DNA of 64,000 nt from Rhizobium sp. P32RR-XVIII (GTDB lineage Bacteria; Pseudomonadota; Alphaproteobacteria; Rhizobiales; Rhizobiaceae): contig NZ_JABAIH010000001.1 in NCBI RefSeq assembly GCF_012641395.1, positions 620,001 through 684,000 of the forward strand, in the 5' to 3' direction. Both the position numbers and the translations under genes were made by a program. Within the stretch, counting starts at the first letter, position 1; each line of letters starts with the position of its first letter. Under the pieces are notes generated by a model, which worked only from the letters and a program-made list of their open reading frames with translations, searched no databases and was not told the origin of the DNA. Shown piece by piece: positions 54,068-63,043 of this stretch.

Positions 54068-55543
54068 CTAAATGTTGTCGTGCCAGGTGCGGCCGTCACG
54101 CTCGATAAGCGCAATGGCTTGGCTCGGGCCCCAGGTGCCAGCGGTGTAACCTTGAGCGAGCTGGCCGGTCGTTTCCCAACCCTTGAGAATCGGATCGACC
54201 CACTGCCAAGCGGCCTCGACCTCGTCGCGGCGCATGAAGAGCGTCTGGTTGGAGCGGATAACGTCCATCAGCAGGCGCTCGTAGGCGTCCGGGTTCCGCA
54301 CATGGAACGCTTCCGCAAAGCTCATGTCTAGAGAGACGTTGCGCAGGCGCATGCCGCCCGGGCCGGGGTCCTTGATCATCAGCGACTGCTTGACGCCCTC
54401 ATCCGGCTGCAGCCGGATGATCAGCTGGTTCTGGCTGATGCGTCCGGCGGCCTGATCAAAGATCGCGTGCGGGATGGGCTTGAACGTGATGACGATTTCC
54501 GACACGCGGCCAGCAAGCCGCTTGCCGGTGCGGATGAAGAACGGAACGCCTGCCCAGCGCCAGTTGTTGATCTCGGCCTTGATGGAAACGAAGGTTTCGG
54601 TGTTGGAGACGCCGCCCTCAAGCTCCTCGAGGTAGCCCTTGACAGGGCCGCTACCGGAAGCACCGGCGCGGTACTGGCCGCGAACCGTGACCTGTTCGAC
54701 GTTGGAAGCGTCGATCGGCTTCAGGGCGCGCAGCACCTTCAGCTTCTCATCGCGAACCGCTTCGGAATCCATCGATCCCGGAACTTCCATGGCGGTGAGG
54801 CAGAGAAGCTGCAGAATGTGGTTTTGCACCATGTCACGCAATGCGCCGGCGGTGTCGTAGTAACCAGCGCGGCCCTCCAGGCCAACGGCTTCTGCAACCG
54901 TGATCTGCACGTGGTCGATGTAGTTCGCGTTCCACAGTGGCTCGTAAAGGGCATTTGCAAAGCGCAGCGCCATCAGGTTCTGCACCGTTTCCTTGCCGAG
55001 ATAATGGTCGATGCGGAAGATCTGCTCTTCCTTGAAGACGCGGCCGATTGTGTCGTTCAGCAACCGTGCCGAGGAAAGATCACGGCCGATCGGCTTTTCG
55101 ACGACGATGCGCGATGCCTTCGTGATCAGCTTGTGCTCGGCAAGCTTCTGCGAGATGTCGCCGAAGATCGCCGGCGCGACGGCGAGATAGAAAGCGCGGT
55201 CGCGATCCTTGCCTTCATCGAGCAGCTTCTTGAGCTGATCCCATCCGGCGTCCGAACGTGCATCGACGGGAACGTAGTGGAGGCGCCGGCAGAATTTTTC
55301 GACCTCTTCCTCGTTGTATTCGCCCTTTTTGAGATGCTCTTTGAGGGCATCCTGCGCGAACTTCCGGTATTCGTCGTTGGAAAGCGGGCTGCGCGAAGCG
55401 CCGATAATGCGCGTCGGTTCCGTGAACTGAGCCTCAATCTGGCGATGATAGAGGGCAGGAAGGAGCTTGCGCTCGGCAAGGTCGCCGCTGCCGCCGAAGA
55501 CGACGCAGTCGAAGGGTTCAACGGGAATGATCTGGCTGCTCAT
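54068..55543 (-). CDS. zwf: Zwf, glucose-6-phosphate dehydrogenase
   Basis: 491 residues. GGSGDLAERKLLPALY (NADP site) and the active-site signature RIDHYLGKE are present. First gene of the zwf-pgl-edd operon; the start at 55543 gives MSSQIIPVEPFD. With aglA and a glucokinase (not here) it would carry glucose into the Entner-Doudoroff path, the main sugar route in rhizobia. Confidence 0.97.
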   Translation of the reverse strand: MSSQIIPVEPFDCVVFGGSGDLAERKLLPALYHRQIEAQFTEPTRIIGASRSPLSNDEYRKFAQDALKEHLKKGEYNEEEVEKFCRRLHYVPVDARSDAGWDQLKKLLDEGKDRDRAFYLAVAPAIFGDISQKLAEHKLITKASRIVVEKPIGRDLSSARLLNDTIGRVFKEEQIFRIDHYLGKETVQNLMALRFANALYEPLWNANYIDHVQITVAEAVGLEGRAGYYDTAGALRDMVQNHILQLLCLTAMEVPGSMDSEAVRDEKLKVLRALKPIDASNVEQVTVRGQYRAGASGSGPVKGYLEELEGGVSNTETFVSIKAEINNWRWAGVPFFIRTGKRLAGRVSEIVITFKPIPHAIFDQAAGRISQNQLIIRLQPDEGVKQSLMIKDPGPGGMRLRNVSLDMSFAEAFHVRNPDAYERLLMDVIRSNQTLFMRRDEVEAAWQWVDPILKGWETTGQLAQGYTAGTWGPSQAIALIERDGRTWHDNI

Positions 55544-55573
55544 GAGCTTTTCTCTCAATCAGGCTGGTTGCGG

Positions 55574-55602
55574 CCTTTTAATCTAATCGATTTAAAAAAG
55601 CC
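55574..55602 (-). promoter_or_regulatory. AT-rich dyad upstream of zwf
   Basis: An imperfect dyad (GGCCTTTTAA on one side, TTAAAAAAGCC on the other) lies about 30-60 bases before the zwf start. It may be a regulator site or the promoter itself. The rest of the 133-base gap shows nothing clear. Confidence 0.3.
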
Positions 55603-55676
55603 AGCGTTCGATGCGATGAATTTGTCGGCTCCCGGTTTTAGAGCGAATTGCCCAACGAGGAAATCCCGCAATCGCG

Positions 55677-56975
55677 TTAAAACTTATCCCGTAGCGCAAA
55701 CCATGACAAAGCCAGGAACAGCAGTGGTGCGCGCATTGTCGCACCCCCGGGGAACGCCGGGATATCGAGTGACTTGAAGAGCTCGAGATCGGCCGACTTT
55801 CCCAGTACTGTTTCTGCATAAAGTTTGCCGCAGTAATTTGACAGCATCACTCCATGGCCCGAATAACCGCCGATCGAGGTAACTCCCGGCATGACTTCGC
55901 GCACGAAGGGCTGGCGCGGCATCGTTATGCCGACGGAACCGCCCCAGGCATGGGTGATTTCGATATCCTTGAGCGCTGGGTAGATCTCGGCGATCTGGCG
56001 CCGGATATGTTTGCTGATGTCGCGGGGGTTATCGGAGGTGTAGGCCTCGCGGCCTCCGAAGAGCAGCCTTCCGTCCCTCGATTTTCGGAAATAGCGCACG
56101 ACGAAACGCGAGTCCGCGACAGCCTCGCCACCGGGAAGCACGGCTGGATATCGGTCAAGCGGCACGGTAGCGCCGATGAAGGAGCGGATCGGCATGACAT
56201 GGCTTGCCGTCACCGGCTCCAGATTGCCGATATAGCCGTTGCATGCGATCAGCGCACGGTCGGCCGTGATCAGGCCTCTCGGCGTTTCGATCGTCACCTT
56301 GCCGCTGCCTTGACGGATGGCCGTCGCCTTGGTCATTTCGAAAAGCTCAGCCCCGGCATTGGCCGCAACGCGCGCCAGCCCGATCAACAATTTCAGCGGA
56401 TGAATATGACCGGTGCCAGTATCGCGCACGCCGCAGTAGTAGCGCTTCGAGCCGAGACGCTCCTGCGTCTCTTCCGCATCCATGAAGCGCAGGTGCGGAT
56501 AGTCGTAGCGCTGGGCGGCGATTTCCGCGTTCTCGTAATAGAAACGCTTGTAGCTCGCCTTGTGCGAGACATTCATCTGGCCCGGCATGAACTCGATATC
56601 GATCTGATGTTCGTTTGCGAAGTCGAGGAGATGTCTCTTGGCGGCTTCGGCAAGGTCGAAGAGCGCCTTGGAACGCTCGTGGCCGATCTTCTCTTCAAGT
56701 TCCTCCGGCCACGCGCGCTGGCCGGTGCCAAACTGTCCGCCGTTGCGGCCGGATGCCCCGTCGCCGAAGCGGCAGGCATCGATCAGTACAACCGAAACGC
56801 CGGCTCTTGCCAGGTTGTAGGCCGCCTGCAAACCCGTATAGCCGCCGCCGACGATGGCGACGTCGCATGTCTTCGACCCATCGAGCTCGGGATAGGTCGG
56901 ACGCTCGCCCACCGTTGCCTGATACCAGGAAACGCCGGGCGCGATTGGGCTCTGCCAGTTCTCTTGCACCGTCAT
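55677..56975 (-). CDS. FAD-dependent amine oxidoreductase (PuuB-like)
   Basis: 432 residues, DAO family. FAD site DVAIVGGGYTGLQAAYNLA and C-terminal GGYSGHGVMLSNYCGKLYAE match gamma-glutamylputrescine oxidase and related enzymes. It starts 13 bases after the glutamine-synthetase-like gene, which strengthens the call to a Puu-type polyamine pathway. The true substrate is not proven. Confidence 0.85.
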   Translation of the reverse strand: MTVQENWQSPIAPGVSWYQATVGERPTYPELDGSKTCDVAIVGGGYTGLQAAYNLARAGVSVVLIDACRFGDGASGRNGGQFGTGQRAWPEELEEKIGHERSKALFDLAEAAKRHLLDFANEHQIDIEFMPGQMNVSHKASYKRFYYENAEIAAQRYDYPHLRFMDAEETQERLGSKRYYCGVRDTGTGHIHPLKLLIGLARVAANAGAELFEMTKATAIRQGSGKVTIETPRGLITADRALIACNGYIGNLEPVTASHVMPIRSFIGATVPLDRYPAVLPGGEAVADSRFVVRYFRKSRDGRLLFGGREAYTSDNPRDISKHIRRQIAEIYPALKDIEITHAWGGSVGITMPRQPFVREVMPGVTSIGGYSGHGVMLSNYCGKLYAETVLGKSADLELFKSLDIPAFPGGATMRAPLLFLALSWFALRDKF

Positions 56976-56988
56976 GAGGCGGGCCTCC

Positions 56989-58425
56989 TCATACGTTGAG
57001 CAGCAGGAATTCGCGTTCCCAGGGGCTGATCACCTGCATGAAGGTCTCGAACTCTCCCCGCTTGACGCCAGCATAAAGGCCGATGAATTCCTTGCCGAAC
57101 ACCTCCTCGAATGCCGGTTCGTCTTCCAGCAGGGCCACGGCCTCGAGCAGGCCCCTGGGAAGGTCGATAGACCCCTCGTTGGCGGCGTCTTCGGTCGGTG
57201 CCGTGGGCTCGATCTCCTTCATGATGCCGAGGAGGCCCGAAGCCAGCGAGGCGGCGAGCGCCAGATATGGGTTCGCATCGGAACTCGGCAGACGGTTTTC
57301 CACGCGTCGCGCCTGCGGATCGGAAACTGGAACGCGGAATGCCGTCGTGCGGTTGTCGTAGCCCCAGGCGTTGTTGACCGGGCAGGACATGTTCGGTGCA
57401 AGGCGCCGGTAGGAATTGACGTAGGGCGCCAGCATCACAAGTGCGCTTGGCACGTATTTCTGCATGCCGCCGATGAAGTGGAAGAATTGTTTCGAAGCCG
57501 ATCCGTCGGGATTGGAAAAGACGTTCTTGCCGGTCTCGATATTGACGACCGACTGATGGATATGCATCGCCGAGCCCGGCTGGCCCTGCATCGGCTTGGC
57601 CATGAACGTCGCGTAGATATCGTGCTTCAGCGCAGCCTCACGGATGGTGCGCTTGAACATGAAGACCTGGTCGGCAAGCTCGATCGGGTTGCCGTGGCGC
57701 AGGTTGATCTCAAGCTGCGCGGGGCCCTCTTCATGGATCAGCGTGTCGATCTCGAGGCCCTGCTTCTCGGAGAAGTGATAGATATCGTCGATCAGTTCGT
57801 CGAATTCGTTGATGCCGGCGATCGAGTAGCCCTGACCGCCGAGGATGGAGCGGCCGGAACGGCCTTTCGGCGGCCGCAGCGGATAATCGGGGTCATCGTT
57901 GTTGGCGACCAGATAGAATTCGATCTCTGGTGCGACGACCGGCTTCCAGCCGCGTTCCGCATATAGCCCCATGATCCGCTTGAGGAGGTTGCGCGGCGTA
58001 TAGGGAACTTCCTCGCCTTCCGAATTGACGATATCGCAGATCACCTGCGCCGTCGGATCCGTCTCCCATGGAACCACCGAGAGCGTCGAAAGATCAGGCA
58101 TCAACTTGAGGTCGCTGTCGCGCGGCTCGTAACGGAAGCTTTCGGTCTCCTCCGGATATTCACCGGAGATCGTGTGGCGGTAGATCGCCGAGGGTAAGGC
58201 GAGCGACGTATTCGAGGTAAATTTCGAGGTCGGCATCATCTTGCCGCGCGGAACGCCGGCGAGATCCGGGGTGATGCATTCGATGTCCTCGATACCACGT
58301 GCGCGAAGCCACTGCGCCGCTTCCTTCCAGTTTGCCACACCGCGCGAAGATCCGGGATCCGGAGGAATTTTCGTGGAGGCAGGCACGTTTCTGGCAGGCT
58401 TCAGCGTCGTCTTTTTTGGTGACAT
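56989..58425 (-). CDS. Glutamine synthetase family protein (PuuA-like)
   Basis: 478 residues. ATP/glutamate motifs GPAQLEINLRHGNPI, PGSAMHIHQSV and NNAWGYDNRTTAFRVP are conserved; the tail lacks the adenylylation Tyr motif of GlnA. With the downstream FAD oxidase it probably makes and oxidises gamma-glutamylputrescine. Starts at 58425 and 58434 are both possible; neither has a good ribosome binding site. Divergent from the next gene. Confidence 0.85.
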   Translation of the reverse strand: MSPKKTTLKPARNVPASTKIPPDPGSSRGVANWKEAAQWLRARGIEDIECITPDLAGVPRGKMMPTSKFTSNTSLALPSAIYRHTISGEYPEETESFRYEPRDSDLKLMPDLSTLSVVPWETDPTAQVICDIVNSEGEEVPYTPRNLLKRIMGLYAERGWKPVVAPEIEFYLVANNDDPDYPLRPPKGRSGRSILGGQGYSIAGINEFDELIDDIYHFSEKQGLEIDTLIHEEGPAQLEINLRHGNPIELADQVFMFKRTIREAALKHDIYATFMAKPMQGQPGSAMHIHQSVVNIETGKNVFSNPDGSASKQFFHFIGGMQKYVPSALVMLAPYVNSYRRLAPNMSCPVNNAWGYDNRTTAFRVPVSDPQARRVENRLPSSDANPYLALAASLASGLLGIMKEIEPTAPTEDAANEGSIDLPRGLLEAVALLEDEPAFEEVFGKEFIGLYAGVKRGEFETFMQVISPWEREFLLLNV

Positions 58426-58540
58426 GACACACATGTTCGCGTTGATCGAAAGGCCATCATAACCGGAGTTTGGCAATTGGCGAGAGGTGGCGTTGACTTT
58501 CGCCGTCTGATGGAAAAAGAAGGCGCCTTCGCAGAGGAAA

Positions 58541-59728
58541 ATGGGTTTGAGACGCAAGAGCGACGTGATCGTCATAGGCGCGGGCGCCGCTGGAATGATG
58601 TGCGCCATCCGCGCAGGGCAACGCGGCCGCTCGGTCGTCGTGCTCGATCACGCGAAGGCGCCGGGCGAGAAGATCCGCATCTCAGGCGGCGGGCGCTGCA
58701 ACTTTACCAATGTCAACGCCGGCCCGAAGAACTTCCTTTCGGCCAACCCGCACTTCTGCAAATCCGCACTCGCCCGCTTCAGCCCGGCCGAGTTCATCGC
58801 CATGGTCGATCGGCACGGAATCGCATGGCACGAAAAGACACTCGGCCAACTCTTTTGCGATGACAGCGCCAAGGACATCATCCGGATGTTGCTCGACGAG
58901 ATGAGAGCTGCGGGTGCTGAGCTGCAATTGCAGACTGAGATACAGGCTGTCGAAGAAAGCGGTGACGGCTTTCGGATCCGGACCTCCGATGGCGAACATG
59001 AGTGCGCCGCGCTCGTCGTGGCGACTGGCGGCAAATCAGTTCCGAAGATGGGCGCAACGGGTTTTGCTTACCGCATCGCCGAGCAATTCGGGCTGGGTCT
59101 TGTCGAAACCCGCCCAGGCCTCGTGCCGCTGACGCTCGATCCGATCCTGCTGGAAAGCATTGCTGCCCTTTCAGGCATCTCGGCACCTTCCGAAATCCGG
59201 CATGGAAAAACCGGCTTTCGCGAGGCGCTGCTCTTTACCCACCGCGGCCTCAGCGGGCCGGCAATCCTCCAGATCTCGTCCTATTGGCGGGAGGGAGACG
59301 AGATCGCCGTCCATATCGAGCCGGATGTGGATCTGCTGCTGCATCTGAAGAAAGCCAAGCAGGAGAACGGCCGCCAGTCGGCGCAGACGGCACTCGGCGA
59401 AATCCTGCCGAAACGGCTGGCACAATATGTGACGGAGCGGGAAGGCATCTCGGGCAAAATGGCCGACCTTGCCGACAAGGCACTCGCCCGCCTTTGCGAT
59501 GCCGTGCAGAACTGGAAGATCAAGCCGTCCGGCTCGGAAGGCTATCGCACGGCCGAAGTGACGCTTGGAGGCATCGATACTTCTGGGCTCGATTCCCGGA
59601 CGATGCAGGCGAAGGGCGTGCCCGGCCTCTATTTCATCGGCGAATGCGTCGACGTCACCGGATGGCTCGGCGGCTATAATTTCCAGTGGGCCTGGGCTTC
59701 GGGCTTTGCCGCTGGCGAATCCTTATAG
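58541..59728 (+). CDS. HI0933/BaiN-family flavoprotein
   Basis: 395 residues, NAD(P)/FAD-dependent oxidoreductase of unknown substrate. FAD site IVIGAGAAGMMCAIRAGQRG, the ISGGGRCNFTN motif, and C-terminal GLYFIGECVDVTGWLGGYNF (then QWAWASG) are diagnostic of this family. AGAGG is 3 bases before the ATG. No functional link to its neighbours is evident. Confidence 0.94.
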   Translation: MGLRRKSDVIVIGAGAAGMMCAIRAGQRGRSVVVLDHAKAPGEKIRISGGGRCNFTNVNAGPKNFLSANPHFCKSALARFSPAEFIAMVDRHGIAWHEKTLGQLFCDDSAKDIIRMLLDEMRAAGAELQLQTEIQAVEESGDGFRIRTSDGEHECAALVVATGGKSVPKMGATGFAYRIAEQFGLGLVETRPGLVPLTLDPILLESIAALSGISAPSEIRHGKTGFREALLFTHRGLSGPAILQISSYWREGDEIAVHIEPDVDLLLHLKKAKQENGRQSAQTALGEILPKRLAQYVTEREGISGKMADLADKALARLCDAVQNWKIKPSGSEGYRTAEVTLGGIDTSGLDSRTMQAKGVPGLYFIGECVDVTGWLGGYNFQWAWASGFAAGESL

Positions 59729-59881
59729 ATAGGCACGAATCTGGAGAAAGAGATTCAAGACTTCTTAAGAAGGGTGCGCCATCGTGTCCCAATGGTGGTT
59801 TGGAAAGAGCTTCCTAAATTAAGCTTTACCGGCAAGCCATTTTAGTGGATTGTTGAGTTATGAAGGAAGTGAGGTTCTCGC

Positions 59882-60025
59882 ATGAACAGGAACACACGAC
59901 GCGCCCGCGCCATTGCAATCGCTCAGGCCAAGCCTGATACAAAGCTCGCCACCTTCCGCTTTCTGATGCTCGCGACCGGCGCAACCGCAGCCGTAATCGC
60001 ACTTCTGATCTCTCACGCGATCTGA
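59882..60025 (+). CDS. 47-residue small membrane protein
   Basis: MNRNTRRARAIAIAQAKPDT at the start, then a single membrane helix (about 26-44, FLMLATGATAAVIALLI). The basic N-terminus predicts the N-in orientation. GGAAGTGAGG ends 7 bases before the ATG, a very good ribosome binding site. A perfect palindrome CTTCTTAAGAAG lies at 59761-59772 upstream. No family is recognised. Confidence 0.65.
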   Translation: MNRNTRRARAIAIAQAKPDTKLATFRFLMLATGATAAVIALLISHAI

Positions 60026-60311
60026 TCTCTCCCATCCTAGTTCACAAAGAGCGTTTGCCTGCCGCGGTGCTTATTTGTGCTTGCCCGCGGCATACCTGAT
60101 CCCGCCTTAAGCGCTTATCCGAATATTAATAGATGTTCGGTCAGAATTGCCGATGAATATTGGGCGTTTCCTTCTTACGGAAGCGTATTGGCAATGACTG
60201 CCGCCTGATCCGTCGGGTTCCCAGAGTCCACAAGAAATCAGCTCGAGATGCACTCGGCAGGCGCTGTCGTCAGGCCTGCGGGAGGAGTGTGTATGGAAGG
60301 CCGGAACCGAC
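60026..60311 (+). other. Gap before the first chemoreceptor gene
   Basis: A 286-base stretch. An 8-bp inverted repeat (TGCCGCGG/CCGCGGCA, 60060-60067 with 60085-60092) with a 17-base loop lies 35 bases after the small-protein stop and may end its transcript. No clear promoter is seen. Confidence 0.4.
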
Positions 60312-62846
60312 ATGTTTATTGACAAGATCCTTTCGCGCTTCAAGATCAAGACCAAGGTACTTATCTTCGTTCTGCCCTTTGTGATCAGCATTTCCGCGGT
60401 TGGCCTGACTGGCCTTTACGCGTCGGGACTTCTGCAAGGGCGCATGGAGATATCGAACAGCGTTCTGCAGTCGCTGAGCGGATTCAAGGATCTCTACGGT
60501 TCGATGGACGACTTCCTGCGCACGGCAAATGAGAAGTCGCGCGACAAGCTGCTTGCCGACCTCCAGACACAAGAGGGCGTGCTGGACGCGACGCTCGCGC
60601 AGATCGGCGAGGATGCTTCCGGTCGTGAAAGCCTCGCGGAAGCTGCGCGGCGCACGAAGGATGTGTCCGATGTCGTCGGCAAACTCTGGGCTCTGCACGA
60701 ACAGGAAGTCGCTCTCCATAAGGCGATCGACAAGTCGCAAAAGAACCTGGTCAACACCCGCTTCATGGTTTCCTATCAAGCTGAGGAGCTTCAGACGAAA
60801 GTCCGGCGTGATGAGACCGCGGCGACGACCATTCTCCGCACCGCCGATCATCTTCTCAAGGGGGGTGATTTCCTCGGCGGCATCGCCACCGATTTCAACA
60901 AGGCGGCAGCGACACAGGACAAGATCGACTACATCAAGAAGCAGCTACCGGGCATGACGGATGCCCAGCGCCTCATCTCCATTTCCGTGCCGGGTAGCCA
61001 GAAGAGCGTGGTTGATACCATCGCTTCGACGATCAAGGACATAAAGACGCTTTCCGAGACGGCTGCGCCGACCGACGAGACGGTTGCGGACCTCAACCGT
61101 CTGGTCTCCCGCTTCCGCCAGACCTCCACCTACACGCAGCTGACGGCCACGCAGAAGATGCGCGATGCCACACAGCAGTTTGCCGAGCTCGACGGACGTA
61201 TCGCTCAGGCTAACTCGGTTCTCGAAGACACCCGCACGCTGGAAAACGCCGTCTATGCGCTGCAGATCTCCCTTTCCGATTTCCTCGGGAATTCCAGCAA
61301 GGACAATCTCGTAGCGCTGCAGCAGGCTATCGACGGCCTGGACAAGGACATCGAAGTTCTGGCGGCCAGCGCCAAGGGGATGGGTTTCGCCGAGGGCATT
61401 TCTGGCGCGATCAAGCCTGAGCTCGCCAACATTTCTTCGAGCGGCACGAAGATCGTCGACACAATCAGCCAGCGTGTCGGCGCTTATGCGGCAGCACGCC
61501 AGGAACTCGACGATATCTGGATGAAGCTTACCGATTTCGCCGAGCTTCAGAAGCAGACGGCCGGTACGGAGCGCACTCAGGCAAACAGTATCTCGGTACT
61601 CACGACCGGCCTTGGGATTCTGCTTTCCATCATCGGCGGCATTGCGCTGGTGCTGACGCTGCAGCGCCCGATCGGCCAGATCACTGCCGCAATGCGCCGC
61701 ATCGCCGATGGCGCGCTGGACACGAATATCTCCGGCGAGCAGCGCCATGACGAAATCGGCGACATGGCGCGCGCACTCGGCATCTTCAAGGAAAATGCGA
61801 TCTCCAAGATCCGCATCGAAGAGCAGAGCGACGAAGAGCGTCAGGCCGCCGAACACGAGCGCCAGCGCAACGATGCCGAAAAGCGCGAGATGGACCGCCA
61901 GATCGAATTCGCGGTCAACGAACTCGCCGCCGGTCTCGAGCGCATGTCGCAGGGCGATATCTCGACGACGATCGACACGCCCTTCATCGGCCGTCTCGAA
62001 CAGCTACGCGAAGACTTCAACGGCTCGATGCTGCGCCTCCAGGCGACCATGAGCCAGATCCGCGACAACGTCGAAATGATCCAGGGCAATGGCAACCAGA
62101 TGGCTCAGTCGGCCGAAGATCTTGCCAGGCGCACCGAACAGCAAGCCGCTTCGCTCGAAGAAACGGCTGCGGCCGTCGATGAGATCACCGTTACGGTCCG
62201 CTCTTCCGCGGAACGGGCTAAGGATGCCGACCAGATCGTCCGCCAGGCAAAGCGCAGCGCCGATGACTCGGCCACCGTCGTCAGCAAGGCGATCGACGCG
62301 ATGGGCCGCATCGAGGAAGCCTCCCGCCAGATCGAGCAGATCATCGGTGTCATCGACGAGATCGCCTTCCAGACCAACCTTCTGGCGCTGAACGCCGGTA
62401 TCGAAGCCGCGCGCGCCGGCGAAGCGGGCAAAGGCTTTGCCGTCGTCGCCATGGAAGTCCGAGAACTCGCCCAGCGCTCCGCTGCTGCTGCCCAGGAGAT
62501 CAAGGGCCTGATCAACAAGTCGACGACCGAAGTCAGCTCCGGTTCGCACTCGGTTCAGGAAACGGGCACGGTCCTCGCAAAGATCAGCGAGCAGATCGTC
62601 ACTATCAGCCAGCATGTCGAGATGATCGCCCGCGCAAGCCATGACCAGTCGAGCGCGCTGCAGGAGGTAAATTCGACTGTCAATCAGATGGATCAAATGA
62701 CCCAGCAGAATGCCGCGATGGTCGAAGAAACGACAGCAGCAAGCCGCGAACTTGCCAGCCAGGCGGATGCGCTTCTCCACCTCGTGCAGCAGTTCAAGAT
62801 CGACGGCGAAGGCATCGCCGAGACAGCGATGTACCGCGCGGCGTGA
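60312..62846 (+). CDS. Methyl-accepting chemotaxis protein with large helical sensor
   Basis: 844 residues. Membrane segments at about 17-38 and 427-449 enclose a periplasmic region of about 388 residues, predicted helical (no Cache motifs), larger than the usual four-helix sensor. HAMP at about 450-500, a second HAMP-like stretch near 530-580, then the signalling domain with hairpin tip EIAFQTNLLALNAGIEAARA, GEAGKGFAVVAMEVRELAQR. No CheR-tether pentapeptide at the end (TAMYRAA). Ligand unknown. Its own terminator follows. Confidence 0.95.
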   Translation: MFIDKILSRFKIKTKVLIFVLPFVISISAVGLTGLYASGLLQGRMEISNSVLQSLSGFKDLYGSMDDFLRTANEKSRDKLLADLQTQEGVLDATLAQIGEDASGRESLAEAARRTKDVSDVVGKLWALHEQEVALHKAIDKSQKNLVNTRFMVSYQAEELQTKVRRDETAATTILRTADHLLKGGDFLGGIATDFNKAAATQDKIDYIKKQLPGMTDAQRLISISVPGSQKSVVDTIASTIKDIKTLSETAAPTDETVADLNRLVSRFRQTSTYTQLTATQKMRDATQQFAELDGRIAQANSVLEDTRTLENAVYALQISLSDFLGNSSKDNLVALQQAIDGLDKDIEVLAASAKGMGFAEGISGAIKPELANISSSGTKIVDTISQRVGAYAAARQELDDIWMKLTDFAELQKQTAGTERTQANSISVLTTGLGILLSIIGGIALVLTLQRPIGQITAAMRRIADGALDTNISGEQRHDEIGDMARALGIFKENAISKIRIEEQSDEERQAAEHERQRNDAEKREMDRQIEFAVNELAAGLERMSQGDISTTIDTPFIGRLEQLREDFNGSMLRLQATMSQIRDNVEMIQGNGNQMAQSAEDLARRTEQQAASLEETAAAVDEITVTVRSSAERAKDADQIVRQAKRSADDSATVVSKAIDAMGRIEEASRQIEQIIGVIDEIAFQTNLLALNAGIEAARAGEAGKGFAVVAMEVRELAQRSAAAAQEIKGLINKSTTEVSSGSHSVQETGTVLAKISEQIVTISQHVEMIARASHDQSSALQEVNSTVNQMDQMTQQNAAMVEETTAASRELASQADALLHLVQQFKIDGEGIAETAMYRAA

Positions 62847-62867
62847 AACGCCTGATCAAGCCAGTCG

Positions 62868-62900
62868 AAAGCGGCTCCGTCTCGGGGCCGCTTTTGTTTT
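62868..62900 (+). terminator. Rho-independent terminator after the first chemoreceptor
   Basis: AAAGCGGCTCC (62868-62878) pairs with GGGGCCGCTTT (62884-62894, one T-G pair), 5-base loop, followed by TTGTTTT. Confidence 0.88.
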
Positions 62901-62978
62901 GCGTATGATCGGCCCCGTTGAGGGAATAGTCTCAGCTACCGCCGAAGGATGCTGCCTTTGATATGCAAGCGATCCGCC

Positions 62979-63000
62979 GTTAAGGAAAATTTTCCTTAAC
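62979..63000. promoter_or_regulatory. 22-bp perfect palindrome upstream of the second chemoreceptor
   Basis: GTTAAGGAAAA (62979-62989) is followed directly by its reverse complement TTTTCCTTAAC (62990-63000). TTTTCCCTTAA repeats the right arm at 63003. It lies 43 bases before the ATG at 63044, a place fit for an operator or activator site. Confidence 0.65.
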
Positions 63001-63043
63001 GCTTTTCCCTTAAATTTGAGGGAGTTCATGGCGGGAGATTTTT

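Noticed and set aside
55576..55597. CtrA box upstream of zwf
   Set aside because: The two TTAA halves are 10 bases apart, not 7, so the match is not supported.
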